A DNA stretch of 64,000 nucleotides from Polytrichum commune (GCA_950295325.1 OX485808.1:24140527-24204526); one strand, 5' to 3'. Shown: positions 1-12,483, counted from the first letter of the stretch. Made by a program: numbers and translations. The notes: generated from the sequence alone by a model not told the origin.

Positions 1-780
1 CTCAGCACTTGAAGTGACGATTTTGGCACCATCTACTTTAAGTCTATCAATAGATACTTACGTATCGGCGATAGCCTTTACATGCCCAAAGGAAGGATGT
101 GTAAAGAACTGTCGCTCACTGGAAGATTCATGTTGTTGCACCACTAGTATGCAGATAAGATGTCCAGTATTCTACAAAATGAGGTTAAGTATTGAAGGTA
201 CAAGAATTAAAAGGAGGATGAGTAAGCAGAGTATGCCGACCTCGGATCCATAAGGGCGGCTGGAACTCAGATATTACATACTTTGATGCGTTAGAATCCC
301 CATTCAATTGCTAGCAATGAAACATCTAGAACACTATCAATCTAATAATAATAGATACACTCAGCGCTTGAAGTGACGAATTTAGCACAATCTACCTTAA
401 GTCATATAGATAGTTCCGTATTGTCCTAGCTTTCGCATGCCTAAAGAAGAGGCTGTATTAAGAAATGCTTCCACTGGACGATTCATGTTGTTGCAACTTT
501 AGTCTGCAGATAAGATGTCCACAACTCTCTATTTAGCACCATCTGCCTTAAATCACATAGATAGTTACGTAGCGCCCTAGCCCTCGCATGGCTATACGAA
601 GAGGATGTGTAAAGAAATGCTTCCACTGAACGATTCATGTTATCGTATCTCTAGTGTGCAAATAAGGTGTCCATAACTCTCTATTTTCACGGGATAAGTT
701 TTAAGGGCACAAGAAGTGAAACAAGGATAAGTAAGTACTGGGTACTGACCGCGGATCCATAAGAGCGGCTGCAAGCATGT
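1..780. repeat. Diverged direct repeats in the first intron of the STY13-like kinase gene
   Basis: Three related segments lie in tandem at about 1-268, 360-532 and 532-780. Each carries the sequence around GAAGTGACGA or TTTAGCACCATCTG, then CGATTCATGTT and CAGATAAGATGTCC. The first and last also end in GGATCCATAAG followed by GCGGCTG. That final block is the antisense of the end of the kinase exon, so the duplicated unit includes the exon-intron border. Identity is moderate, so the duplication is old. Confidence 0.75.
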
Positions 781-1060
781 CTTCTCCGACGGTATGTGTA
801 ACGATTCCCGGCATGACCACGCTGTTTGAAACGGATGCATTACGAGTACCATTTCGAACACGGAGGTCAGGGTGCATTAATCTTGTCCGCAGTGAGTTGT
901 TGGATCCCACGCTACTGTCTTGGGACATCATAGATACTGAGTTCCCAACATTACTCATACTCATAGGTATACTTCCAATACTCTCAACCGACATGTCTGA
1001 AGCTTCCGGCAGCCTTTGATAATAGTCATCCTGAAACAAAAAGTACTCCTGTGTTGCCAT
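750..1060 (-). CDS. STY13: First coding exon of a STY13-like Raf-type serine/threonine kinase (partial gene)
   Basis: The minus-strand exon starts at ATG 1060-1058 and encodes 103 codons plus 2 nt. It resembles the N-terminal leader of plant group-C Raf-like kinases (Arabidopsis STY13/At2g24360 type). The shared blocks, in order, are YFLFQDDYYQRL, DMSVES, SVSMMSQDSSVGSNNSL, PGIVTHTV and LAAALMDPR. This leader precedes the kinase domain in the family; it has no catalytic residues itself. The exon ends after CG, before GTCAGT at 749-744, a good donor in the phase expected for the conserved MDPR site. The kinase domain must lie beyond the left edge. Family members act in the cytosol, and some Arabidopsis relatives phosphorylate chloroplast precursor transit peptides; that role is not shown here. 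I am sure of the family and less sure which paralog it is. Confidence 0.85.
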
Positions 1061-2340
1061 GATCGCATCCCTCTTCCGATTCCCGATGCCGATGAAAATG
1101 ACGATGATTCCAACCTAATTCCGTTCCAACTACTTGCCCAGCTCCACTAGAATTCAGAACAAATTCCTATCTTTCCTGCCTAACATAGATCATTTGTCCA
1201 AATTTTGACCCTCCTCCACACATCATCGTTCGTTCTCCATCGCATAAAGTCAGCTGGAAAAATCTACACTACTGGTCTGGTGGAAGTGACCTGGAATGCA
1301 GCCATGACATCTCAAAATGCATTGTCACACAATCATTTAAACTACAAGAATGCGTCCATGGCAACTACCATCACATCCACGTAATCAATTCCTGATAAGA
1401 ACCAAAACCAAACCAACCCCTGAATGCTCCCTCTCCAAACTCCGGACCTCCCGCGAGATCACTCCACTTCAGAGGGCTAAGAAATTCCGCAACACCGCAT
1501 AATTTTGTAAACCCTTCAAAATAAACACCATCTCGAGGTAGCTTCCCCCAACAACTCCTGTTCGTGACAAAATCTTCTCCGCCTAACCTTAAGCTCCTTA
1601 ACCTTAACCCACACTTCACATCTTAATCTTCACACCATCTCTCACCATAGCTCCTCAAAACCAGAACATCCGAGCTCCCTGGACTCTTGCACACATCTAA
1701 ACCATCTTCTCACAGACTCCTCCGAAATCTTGTAGAATTTTCAGCCCTGCCATGCCACATAGCCTTCCTTCCCCTTGAAACCCTACTCCACACAAAACCC
1801 TGGAGATAGATCTACACTCCACCGTTTTCGATGCGGAAACTTGCAAACTTTCGTTCGCGATTCATCTGCTAGCTCAAAATCGAGTCGGAGAGATTTCCAG
1901 TCAACGGAGTAGCCCGCAATGGCGATCCATTTTCGTGGCCTCCAGACTTCGGAGGAGACTTCGAAGACTACAACACACCCCCCGGTGAAGAAAATAGGGG
2001 ACAGCTCCAAAGCCGGGAAAGAACCGGACTCACTAGTAACACAGAAGGGGTTTTCGGCCGTCCGATCTGGAGAAGAGAAGGTTTCGGCCGTCGGATAGGA
2101 TAGAGTGATTCACTAATCGTAAGCTGGACGTACCGAAAGGGAAGGGCCTTCTGCCACGCCGCAACTCTACCTTACAGCTAATTTCCCCTACAAAAAATCT
2201 ACGTATCGGCCTTATTTTAGGTGGCAGGGCATACGTGGTGGCAGATCATGGGCCTTCGTAGATTTGGGGCCTGGCGAGTGGGAGATTGTGGAGGTGGCGT
2301 CGACCGGCTCGACCGGTCTTCCTCCAAGTTAGCCGTTAAA
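1061..2340 (-). promoter_or_regulatory. Upstream/5' leader region of the STY13-like kinase
   Basis: This stretch is clearly more GC-rich than the DNA to its right and lies directly upstream of the kinase start codon. It contains no recognisable protein domain. Open frames at 1371-1619 and 1783-2010 on the minus strand have no family resemblance; they may be upstream ORFs in a long leader or chance. No TATA box could be placed with confidence. Confidence 0.4.
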
Positions 2341-2439
2341 GCAGGATAAAGCGTATTTTTATAGCCTATATGCTCACATTAGGGGGATTGCAAAGTTGCT
2401 CAAAACCTGGGTTTTGGAGATAGGGTGGGTCTCAATGTG

Positions 2440-2700
2440 AGGTGATCGGTGATCGGTGATCGGGAGTTATTATACATGAGCATACCTCTCATTCATCCAA
2501 CATAAGAGCCCCGAAGTAGTATGCATCCCCGAGGTTATTTTTTTTTAGAAGATTTGACACCGGAATCGGTTTTAAAGGCTACGAATTAGCTTACTCCACA
2601 TCGTTTGAGATGAATCGGCAATAAACTTATAGGGGGTCCAGTTTTCATGTTGGATGGATGAGAGGCACATGTATATACGATAATTCCCTCTCTCCGTGAA
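2440..2700. repeat. Foldback-like repeat related to the element at 25686-25930
   Basis: Inward-facing arms around ACCTCTCATTCATCCAAC (about 2488) and GTTGGATGGATGAGAGG (about 2649) flank a core that resembles the core of the 25.7-kb element (GGAATCGG, GAATTAG, ATGAATCGGC). A GATCGGT triplet repeat lies at its left side. Confidence 0.55.
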
Positions 2701-2839
2701 GAACATGACTCCTGATGAGGTTGAGGCAGTATACCAAACAAGCTCATTAGTGTGACCAATGGTCGTTTTTTATTTCCCAACATGCGGTATATAACCATAA
2801 CATTACTAATTCATATGAGTCTCAAATGGCTACTTTTCC

Positions 2840-3070
2840 AACTGGCCTACTTCTCCTAGGATACGGAACACACATGATTAAAGTGAAGATTCATGTGCTC
2901 ACTAATTGGTCATAGTGTCCCCATTCGTGTTGATTGTGGAGTCTATAATGGTTAGCATATTCTGAGCATGTAGTCCGGTCTCTTTTGAACACATGTTTTC
3001 TTGATGTCCGTTCTTAAATCCTCAGCTTACCCCATACCACTCATATATGGGTGTCCATTTTATTGTTGTG
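2840..3070 (+). repeat. Copy of dispersed repeat R1
   Basis: The sequence shares ordered blocks (TGGTTAGCATATT, GAGCATGTAGTCC, CACATGTTTTCTTGATG, CCATACCACTCATATATG) with copies at about 7.1, 26.1, 57.8, 58.4 and 63.8 kb. I see no coding capacity and no clear termini. Confidence 0.65.
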
Positions 3071-3285
3071 TTGGAAATAGACACATGTACCTTAGATTGT
3101 GTGCTCCCTCCACCTTTCAAAATAAAAGGGATGCACTTCTTAATGGGGACCTTGCCAGTGCACTAACATTGTGGTTCTCGTTTTTAGATTATTGCAACAT
3201 GCTTATTCCCAATCATTGGCCATGTTTGTTTTGGCCATGTTATTCACATGCCTAATATACGTGGCAAACAAAACTTAGCAATGTT

Positions 3286-4038
3286 GGGGCCATTCACGGT
3301 TGGGGTACTACTTTTGGGTGTCTAACGGTTTAAGGACTTTTTTTGATAACTTCACATACTTGGTATAATTGGATTTGTATTGTGGAGCATATTTTGGATC
3401 ATACCTACATTTCATCCTCCATATTGAGTACAACGACAAAGTTAATTTAGAAGGAATAGGGTCATCTATGATATCCATTTGATTCCTTAAAGGACATTCA
3501 GGAGTGTTGTCTTACTTCCTGACCTTAGGATCAAGGAACGAAAAGGACAACAAGAATTAATTGAAATGATCCCAATTTTGTTCCTCACAATTATCGTTCA
3601 AGTGTGTACCAATAGAACCAAATATGTATTGAATAGCAATTGCCCAACTTTACATGTGGTACCAAACATGTCCAAATATACATATACTCACGGCCACACG
3701 TAAAAGGAACATCTAGTATTAGAATTGGACAAAAAAATTTATATGAATGGACACATGACACTTTTACCAAGGTACCAAGATACATAACAAGAAATAATTG
3801 ACCACCAATGCACACCTAAATAACAAAAAAATGCCACTGAAGTGGCCTAGGGTTTAGGGTTTAGGGTGATTATTAAATAATAATAAAAATATTTCTTGAT
3901 AAAGCTTATGAACTATCTACTTATTTATGTAAAATTTATTGATCAAATAATTATAAATCATGATAAAAACCAAGATTAATGCGACAAAGTTCTTAAGTCC
4001 TTTGTCCCAAAAGTAGTACCCCAACCGTGAATGCCCCC
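3286..4038. mobile_element. TIR element of about 750 bp with 32-bp terminal inverted repeats
   Basis: The left end at 3286-3318 (CATTCACGGTTGGGGTAC) is matched inversely by 4006-4038 (GTACCCCAACCGTGAATG). The inverted match continues into TACTTTTGGG, giving about 32 nearly perfect bases. The interior is AT-rich and non-coding, so it reads as a non-autonomous DNA transposon. A 4-bp TGTT flanks both ends, but the target duplication is uncertain. It contains the TTTAGGG run at 3847. Confidence 0.7.
3847..3868 (+). repeat. Short interstitial plant-type telomeric motif
   Basis: About three units of GGGTTTA occur in tandem. TTTAGGG is the Arabidopsis-type telomere repeat, found in most land plants and many streptophyte and green algae. 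A second run is at 52657-52677. Confidence 0.8.
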
Positions 4039-5317
4039 TGTTATGTCCAAGATGTTGTTATGATTGTAATGTAGGACCTACTTAGAATCTACTAAAATCA
4101 CATGCTACAAGAGGGTCTCGATGCCCTCCGCCCTTTTCCAAAAGGGACCATCTCCATCAATAAGCGACATCACATATCCCATAACATGTAACCATTATTT
4201 GTAAACATGTCATGGGTTTAGATCTCAATGGGTGGTATGATCAAGGGTGAAATGTCTTTCAGTCACACCAAGGTTAACATTGTCAACCTTGGATCTCTCT
4301 CTCTCTCTCTCTCTATGTGGACCAACATTATTGTAGAAATCAATTTACTACAATCTATAATAAATAAGATTGCCATTGTTATATTTGGGGCTTTAGTTTT
4401 AGTGTCGTATTTCTCCATGTCTCTCCATGTGGTAGCTAGTAAAACCAACTTTAGCTCAATAACTTGGAACTATGAGCCAACACATTAAACTACACTAATC
4501 AAACGGTCACACTAATGAAGTTGCGTGAGTAGTGTAGAAGTGGAGGGAGAAAGCATAATAACATTATTATTATTTAATAAGAAGAAGAGTGTATAATATA
4601 TAATATTGTCATCAATGCATCCCTTTTATTGCATGATTCCATTGTGTGAATCATGAGGAGGAAGCACCACTTGCATGTGAACTTGAATTAAGATGTGGAT
4701 GGTTGCATGTGGTGAGTAGGGGATATGAGTCCTAAATAGGTTAGATGCTTGAGAATGGAAGGCATCCACCCACTAGGAATTGAATCATTGAACACACATA
4801 TGCTTGGGAAAAGGAAGGCAATTTAGTGAACACATATATGAGAACAACCTTCTTTGAGGAGATTTCTCTTTGCACTTGAGCCATGTGGCCAAGGGACACT
4901 TCACATGTGTTGCGACTTAGCTAGATTCCATGGTTTCTTTTCTTCTCCTTTTTCCCAAATTTGTTTGGCATAAAAGATGGTTACTAATGCTTATATATCA
5001 TGTTTTGATAAGGGTAGTAATTTGTAAGGTAGAGGGTGCTTAAACCAACACTTTAAGCTATTGCACAACTATATGGTTAATATACAAAAATTTATATCAG
5101 CCTTTGGACCAAACATAGGTCTAAAGAAAGAGAAAAATATTTGTAGCCTCATATGAATATTTTATGAATATTAAAAGTCAAAACCACCAGTTTCCTTAAA
5201 CCAATCATAGGCCCCGTGTATGACGACCTTGCCTATGATGAAGACATCCACCTCCATTGCCTAGAACCAACACAACATAGTTGGGTACTAGACCCAACTT
5301 ATAACAAAACCCAACTA
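4039..5317. other. AT-rich stretch without a recognisable gene
   Basis: I see no gene here. A (CT)n microsatellite lies at 4293-4314, and the open frame spanning it is low-complexity and not credible. Confidence 0.6.
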
Positions 5318-5570
5318 CGCTAAACATGATATCTAGTGTCACCAATTCTAATACTTAAGACTAACTGTAAACCACGGAACAGTGTTACCAACACTAAATG
5401 TTAACCCAACATTATATTGTCATTCCTTGTAATTTTTTTTTGGGGGGGGGGTCTATATTTACCATGTTGCAATTACTATCACTTATCAAGTGATTTTTCA
5501 TCCAAAATTCAATCTTCCATGACAATATCTCATCATAAGTTGTTGACAAGAGACGATGGTGCAACTAGTG
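5318..5570 (-). mobile_element. Truncated MITE-A copy
   Basis: It starts with a TA-flanked terminus like CGCTAAACATGATATC and shares internal blocks (AACACTAAATGTTAACCCAAC, split by short gaps; ATCTTCCATGACAATATCTC) with intact MITE-A copies at 14352 and 51903. The distal end is replaced by unrelated sequence near 5570. A run of T then G at 5431-5450 lies inside it. Confidence 0.65.
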
Positions 5571-7034
5571 TAACCCATGCCATCCCAGCTTGTTGCACCC
5601 CTCCATGACCACACCATTCTAAATATCATTATTGGTTAAAAAACGAGCATGTAGTCATGCTTTGCTTTATAAGAGGTCATGAAAAATAAGAGTGACATGT
5701 TAGAGAAGGGATGTGAAATTAACACATGATTCTACATGTCTTGAATTGAATGATGTTTGATGGTCATCTCAATTTTATAATGAAACCATCAGAACATGTA
5801 ATCCTAACAAAAATGAAAGTGACATGACCATCTACTTTACATTATATTATATCCCATAACCAATAATTTTTTTAAAGTGGTGTGGATTTCTCTTTTGTCT
5901 CGGCTTTGGACAAAGGCCGCAACCATGAGATGACAAATCATTGATATTATTTTCATGGTCTTGTTGATTAGCATAAACATTCCCTAAGGACAAGTCACCA
6001 AAGACGTCCTACCTCCACTCCTTGGATCACAATGAATCTAGCAACACTCACACATAATTCTAGGTAGGCACGTGTTTAATTACAAGTTCTCATTGGACCA
6101 AGCACCCACTAAACATAGATGTCGTCGCATTCACATTCATAGTCTATGAGATATGTAGCAACATGCTCGTGTAACTAGCAAAGAGGGAGAATGATTGACC
6201 ACAAAGAATAAAGAAGAGTGTGCCTAATTTGCTTACTTACCTTAATTAGACACCTATGTTTGAGTGGATTTGGTCAAGTGTGAATCTCAAAACACACCAA
6301 CAAGCCATTGATGTCTTCCCAAGAGATTGGATTGCACGCTCAACTTTTGTTTATTTTGAACTTAGTTCTCAAAACAACTGGGAATATATGTATGCTGGTT
6401 TTAAAAAGGTGAATATCATGACTCTTCTCATTCTTTAAGCATATTCTAAGTACACAATCCAATCTTTTTTAAACACATGTCTTTTTTATGTCCGTTTTTA
6501 GATCGACATCCAACCATATACCACTCAAATATAAGTATCCATGTTATTGCTGGATTTGAACACGTCTACCTTAGTCGGCAAGAGGTGAAGACGACAAATA
6601 AGGAGGTTCGTTTGGAGCATGACATATTTGAGCTCCAATAAAGGAAGCAAGGATACGAGGACTTAAATAGACGGAAGAAAATTGTGGCTCCGCAATCACT
6701 AGAAGTTTGAAAGATAGGTAGGAATCCATACGGGTATTCTACCGACAAGTGGCAAAGTTTTTGAGCTCCAATAGAAAATGAAACCGCCGTGAGACAAAGT
6801 GATGATAGTTATTGGTTTCTTTTGGGCCTTTGGGGTCACTAGCGGTCAAATTGACTGGTAGAAACACAAGCATGGTTTCAATGACATGACACTTTAAACA
6901 TCCGTACACGAAGACATTTGGTCCTTAAAGAGCTTTGCACTCAATACAAATGAATAGTGGAAATCAAAGCAAAAGACAACAAGGTCTTAAGGTAGACGTG
7001 TGTTGTTCGGATGCTTTTCTCTCTCCACCCACTT
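5571..7034. other. Intergenic AT-rich stretch with one degraded R1 fragment
   Basis: No gene is supported. About 6430-6560 matches the distal part of repeat R1 (AAACACATGTC followed by TTTTTATGTCCG and CCATATACCACTCAAATATAAG). Confidence 0.5.
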
Positions 7035-7340
7035 CTAGTAGGATATGAAACACGCCATTAGTGAGAGATGATGGGCAAAGCCAATCGTGCCCGAAGTCAT
7101 TTGTCTCATAGTTTTGTGGAGCTTATATGAACATCTTATTCATCGTCGTTGTGAAGATTCTCATGTTCATTATGTGGTCATACATGTCCCCTATAACATG
7201 TTCATTGTTGAGCCTAGAATGGTTACCATATTATGAACACGTAGTCCAATCTATTGTTAATACGTCTTTTTGGTGTCTGTTCTTAGATGCAAACATGATT
7301 GCATACCACTCAAATATAAGTGTCTAAATTATTGCTTCGC
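7035..7340 (+). repeat. Copy of dispersed repeat R1
   Basis: The ordered blocks GATATGAAACACG, GTGCCCGAAGTCATTTG, GAAGATTCTCATG, GAGCCTAGAATGGTTACC and CACTCAAATATAAGTGTC match the other R1 copies. It is non-coding in all frames. Confidence 0.7.
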
Positions 7341-7579
7341 TTGTTTTAGTCACATCTACCTTAATGCCTAATTGTTCCGGATGAGCGGAAACGACCAATT
7401 TGTACCTTTGAGGCCATGGCCCGCAAGGGGTACAATAGCTTTAAGAGATTAAGACAAACATTTGGATCGTGTGAGGGGGGGGGGACTGGAGAGAGGGTAT
7501 TATCGCATACGAACGTACCTCTCATACATCCAACATTGAAAGCTCTTCAATAGTATACCCATTGGGTGGACTCTGCATA

Positions 7580-8785
7580 CCACGTATGAACTAACGTCAA
7601 TGTGAAGGAAGGATAGTATCCTAGGCATTAGTGTACATGATATGTACAAAAGGGGGCCTTAAGGTTTAGGGAAAATTTTGACAATAGACGTTTCAGTTTC
7701 ATCCAATTTGCATTTTCATCCATTGTTGTCATACGGTCATAGTTCTTAGTGACTACCATGCCTATTCTTGTTAGGGTTTGCATATGGGTTCTAGATTTTA
7801 TACAAACTAAAGGTTTATGATGCGCTCAAGAGCTTCCTTGAGTTTTGCTCTCCGGATTGTGGCTAAGCCATTGTGCTCTTGTCTTTGTTTATTTGATACA
7901 ATGGTAGAGTTCCATGTTGTGGATGAAAGAACGTTCAATGACTTTCTCATTGGAAGGTGAAAGTGGAATTTGTGGAGGCATTTATCACATTAAATTGAAA
8001 AGCTCAACATAAATACACAAGTCCAATTTCTAGCATGTTGCTAGTACATATACATTTGTTTTCCTTCTATAAACTTCTCGTATGTAGGGGGTTTAATTTC
8101 ATAGTGACCCATGCACGTCATTTAGGGGACCTATCTACAAGAAGTTTATAGAGGGAAACAAATGTACACATTCTAACAACATGCTAACAAATTGACTCGT
8201 GTATTTATACTAAAATATTTCAAAATTAGTGTGATGAATGCCTCCACTACATTTAAAAATAACAATTCATGAATTAACTAAGACTCTAATACACATAAAA
8301 TTCATTTCCAGAGTCCAATGAGAAAGTCATTAAACATTTTTTTTCATCCATAGCTTGTAAGTCATGATTGTTTCAGACAAACAAAGAAAGTAGCACAATA
8401 AGTTAGCCACAATTTGGAGAGAAAAACTCAAGGAAACCCATGAGCACTTCAAGAGCCTCTAGTATGTAGTTTCTATATACTTAGAACCCAAATGCAAACC
8501 CTAACCATAACATATATGGTAGTCACTGAGGACTATGACCATATGACAACTATGGATGAATACATAAATTGGATGAAACTAACACATCTATTGTCATTTT
8601 TTCTAAAGAAAAGGGCCCCTTTTGTACATCTACCTTTACTTTCTTATATATATATATTTTTAAAGAACCTTTCTAGATGTACACACTAGAGAACAATAAT
8701 ACGTCTCCCTCATGTATACTATGTACATCAATGCCTCAAATAATACCCCTTCTCACACTCACGTTAGTTCGTACATGTTATGAAG
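7580..8785. repeat. Large foldback element with arms of roughly 500 bp
   Basis: The left arm (about 7580-8090) and right arm (about 8125-8785) are reverse complements with scattered differences. Matching pairs run from the outside (GAACTAACGT) through TCATCCAATTT, GTTAGGGTTTGCAT and GTGGCTAA to the centre (TATAAACTTCT). The right arm has about 90 bp of extra AT-rich sequence. Single-arm copies occur at 9880-10235 and 32330-32800, so this is a dispersed family. No coding is seen. Confidence 0.75.
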
Positions 8786-9553
8786 AGTCATCCCCCCCCC
8801 CCCCCGGGGGTGTTCTTTAGATTGCAGCCCCATTGTGGCTAAGATATTGTGCTCTTGTCTTTGTTCACGGGTAGGTCATTAAGTGCATTTTAAATACAAT
8901 GTGCGGCATCATATATGAAGGATTAAATTCATTTGAAATAAAAATTTATAAATGAATTCCAAATAATGAAAGGTTCATTAAAAGTAGACAATCCCATTAT
9001 AAGCAAAGTAGATAGGTATGTAGGCCATTGCTTTTTAGTAGGAGTAATGTAGGGGTTGAAGCTTAGGATCATGGGGATAATGTTTAGCATGGTCAAGAAT
9101 TGGGAGCTAGGGGATTTTGAATTTGCAAGAGAGGTTGTCATATGTTTTTGTACCATTAAAGGGTTTTCTTTGTGCTTGTTCACACACTCTTATGGAGTAG
9201 GTTCTCTGTTTTTGTTTTAGCACACAATCATAATTTTTTGGGTGAATACATATGCACTTTTGTAATGCATATGGTGCATGAGATTTTAGTTGTTGATATT
9301 GTTGTGTATGGTACGCAAGTGTGATGTGGTTGTGTTGTGTTTGAAGGCTCTTTGAAGTTCATGACTTCGGGAACCATATTTGCAATGATATGTATGAACA
9401 TGGATTTTGTATGTATGCAATGATATGTATGGACATAAATTACGTTTTTATTACTCAAGAGGAACACATACTACAGTAAATAGCACTAGCATGGGAATTA
9501 TAAGCAATGATAGGGTGCAAAGAAATAGGTTGTGTTAAAGAATTAAGTAACTA

Positions 9554-9837
9554 CAATAACCTCCTGTTTAAGTACGCATCCCGGTTAAGTACACATTTTT
9601 TGGCAAAAAATTTAGGGTTCAAGATTTCTTAGTTGAACATGTCGTGAATCATCATTTGGCGTAAGTTTTGAAGTTTTTTGTGTTTGGCTTTGAGACCGAC
9701 CACTCGGATCTTGCCCTGAAATGATTCAAACGATTTCTTAAGGCCATCAAATGTTTCCTCTACTAAGTACGCACCTACCAGCTAAGTACGCACAAACTGC
9801 GCATGTTCAAGTTGCGTACTTAAGCGGGAGGATATTG
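9554..9837. mobile_element. 284-bp MITE with TA target-site duplication
   Basis: The left end CAATAACCTCCTGTTTAAG and the right end, read inversely (CAATATCCTCCCGCTTAAG), form TIRs flanked by TA at 9552-9553 and 9838-9839. The short motif TTAAGTACGCA recurs inside. Size, TIRs and TA duplication fit a mariner/Stowaway-type MITE. Confidence 0.7.
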
Positions 9838-9879
9838 TATAAGGAACCTTCAATTCATGCCTTGGAATTAAATAGCCCC

Positions 9880-10235
9880 AAACGAATACCCCTCTGTTGC
9901 ACGTGGTGCACAAAATTCCAATAGAGTGACTCACCTGTGTCTTTGTTTGTTTGGTGCAATTTTTCATTTACATGCTATGGATGAAAAAAATGTTCAATGA
10001 CTTTCCCATTGGAGGGTGAAAGTGGACTTTATATGTAACGAAGGCCTGTTTCATTCAAAATTTATATTTTATATATGTAGTGGAGGCACTTATCACATTA
10101 AAACCAAGAAGCTTAGTACAAAGACATGATTCTAGGATGTTGTTAGTGTGTATACATTACTATATATTTCATGTATACAAGGGTATAATTTCATAGTGAC
10201 CCACACACGTCATTTAGGTTTCCAATAAAAAGACT
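9880..10235 (+). repeat. Single-arm copy of the 7.6-8.8 kb foldback family
   Basis: It shares CAATGACTTTCCCATTGG, GTGAAAGTGGA, GGCACTTATCACATTAAA and CATAGTGACCCA with the left arm at 7935-8110. Confidence 0.7.
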
Positions 10236-11233
10236 AGCCCATAAGTTGGAAATGATACAACCAAACCTGTAAACGGTCAAGTTTTCATCCTAGATGGATG
10301 AGATCTAGCAAGCTGTACTCTCTCTCTCTCTTACATATAATACTTTTCATCTAAATGTTTTGAGCTAGTTTGTTTCTTTGTTATCTGTTTTACTTAAAGT
10401 GGATTTTTTTGTTATAATCCCCACCTTAAGTCTTTATGTTTGTAGCACTTTCATATATTAAATGCACACACTCTTGTGACTTCTTTGATAAAACTTGGAC
10501 CCTCGAGTATATCATGTCATTATCTTATGACTTCTTGGAGTCAAAATTTTCAAAATTGAAAATACGAAGCCCGTGAATTTTTTTGAGCATTATGATTGTA
10601 TGAATGTGGTCTAAAATTTATCATTTGTAACCTTGTAGAAAGGTGAAATTATGTCTTTTGAAAACTACGAGTCAAGCCATCTCATCAATTTATGAATAAA
10701 TAAAAAGTTCAATCATTTAAGGGTTAATTTATCACACATTGAGGAAAAAATGTAATCGTCCTTTATCATTGGAAAAAGAAACAAAAAAAAAACCTAGTTT
10801 GTATCTTCAATTTAAGTTATGAACAACCCAAAGGGGGGGAGTCTAGAAACTCTAGCCTTGTTGTTAGCAGTTCCAATTTCACACACAATTTTGTCCTGTT
10901 CGACCAAAACCAAAAATGTATTATGGTTAGCGACTGTGAATGACACGTAGGATCATTTCTTTGACATGCAGAATAATAAGAGGTCAAAATGAGAATTCTC
11001 TTTGTTATTGAACTATGGCATAGACGGGCTCCCAATTATGTTAATCATTTAACACACAAATCAATGCAATTTTTGTAACAAGATCTTTTTATCATGAATT
11101 CTTAACTATAAACCTTGACATAAACCACTCAAACATAACTTGGGTGTTTAGTCAAGAGGAGTGGCCATGTAAGGCCTACATACATGAGTGGATATGTAGT
11201 GTTTTTGAGGTTTGGTGGTTGGAGTTGGTGGAG
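10236..11233. other. AT-rich intergenic stretch, no gene seen
   Basis: The 72-codon minus frame at 10817-11035 has no recognisable features. A short (CT)n run is at about 10318-10332. Confidence 0.55.
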
Positions 11234-11571
11234 CACTATACCAAATATTGTATTTAGCATCATATGCTATTTTATGTCATTGTAGTATGTAACAATTTGT
11301 TCAGCACACTTCTTATAGATAATTTTACAAATACGATCATGGATGACTGAAATGTGGATGAAAAATCACTTAGTAAGAGATAATAATCACAAAATTGTAA
11401 ATCATTCATGTCCTTTTTTTATGTTTTTTTTTTTCCTTTTTCTTGCATGGAATGCTAGATAATGTTAGATTCGCATTTAGTGTTGGTGACACTACACGTG
11501 CGATTCACAATTACCATTGACCAAGACAAATAGAGTTGGTGATGCTAGAGATAATATTTTAGTGTAGTATG
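11234..11571 (+). mobile_element. Degenerate MITE-A copy
   Basis: MITE-A blocks are recognisable but eroded: CACACTTCTTATAGATAA, GGATGAAAAATCACTTAGTA, TTAGTGTTGGTGACACTA and ATTTTAGTGTAG. Neither terminus is intact. Confidence 0.6.
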
Positions 11572-12119
11572 TGCCATGATAGGTATTGGAATGAAATACT
11601 AGAGATATTTTTCCTTACCCCATGCAAAAAAAATCTTCATCCATCTTTTTGCAACTTGAACATTCAACATGAATTGGTAACCTTCTAAGGTACGACAAAG
11701 ATTCGGCCCTCATGGCCATGCATGTGTTGGAGGCTTTTGGTGATGGCAAGTAAGGGAGTTTATGTGTCATTTGATGCCACATAGGTGCCATGTCATTTGA
11801 ATCCTCTTGAATTTTTGAATTTTTTTTTCTTCACAATTTTGCTTGTGTGGAAAATTTCAAGTTGGAATCTACACATTCATTCCTTTTCCTTCAAGCAATG
11901 GAGCCTTCATGAATCGAAAGTTGGAAACTCAAAAGCATTGGCATTTCAAGAGGGGTGCCACCTCAGCATGATGACGAGGCCATGAGTTTGGGAATGTTTA
12001 ACTCTCGCAAGATAATATTTATGTCCATAACCGGCCACTTGTCAAGCGGAGAGCAACCCTTGTACCAATTTCCGGATGTTTTTGATCCACACAACAAAGT
12101 ATTTCACAAGGTCAAAGAG

Positions 12120-12470
12120 CCTAATTTGGTTACGTATCTTAATCAAACACCTATATTTGAGTGGTACGTGGTATGGTCCGGCTCCAAGAACGGATACCAA
12201 AAAGACACGTGTTTAAAAGAGATTGGACTTTATGTGTTTACAATATGACACACGTTCTAGGTTCTATAGTGAACACGATTTTCTTTTGTTTTTTGGGGGA
12301 GGGGGGCGCTATATGACCATTTAATGAGCATGAGAATCTTCACATCGTTGATTAATAAGACATTCATATGAGCTGTGAGAATTATGAGGAAAGTGACTGT
12401 AGGCTTGGTTTGGATTTGCTAACCATCTTGTATTAATCGCATGTTTCATATCCTAGGAGAGATGGGCTAG
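12120..12470 (-). repeat. Copy of dispersed repeat R1, reverse orientation
   Basis: In reverse complement it reads with the same block order as the 7.1-kb copy (TGAAACATGCG, GAAGATTCTC, CACGTGTCTTTTTGG, CCACGTACCACTCAAATATAG). The short open frames across it are not coding. Confidence 0.65.
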
Positions 12471-12483
12471 TCTGAAAAAAGAA

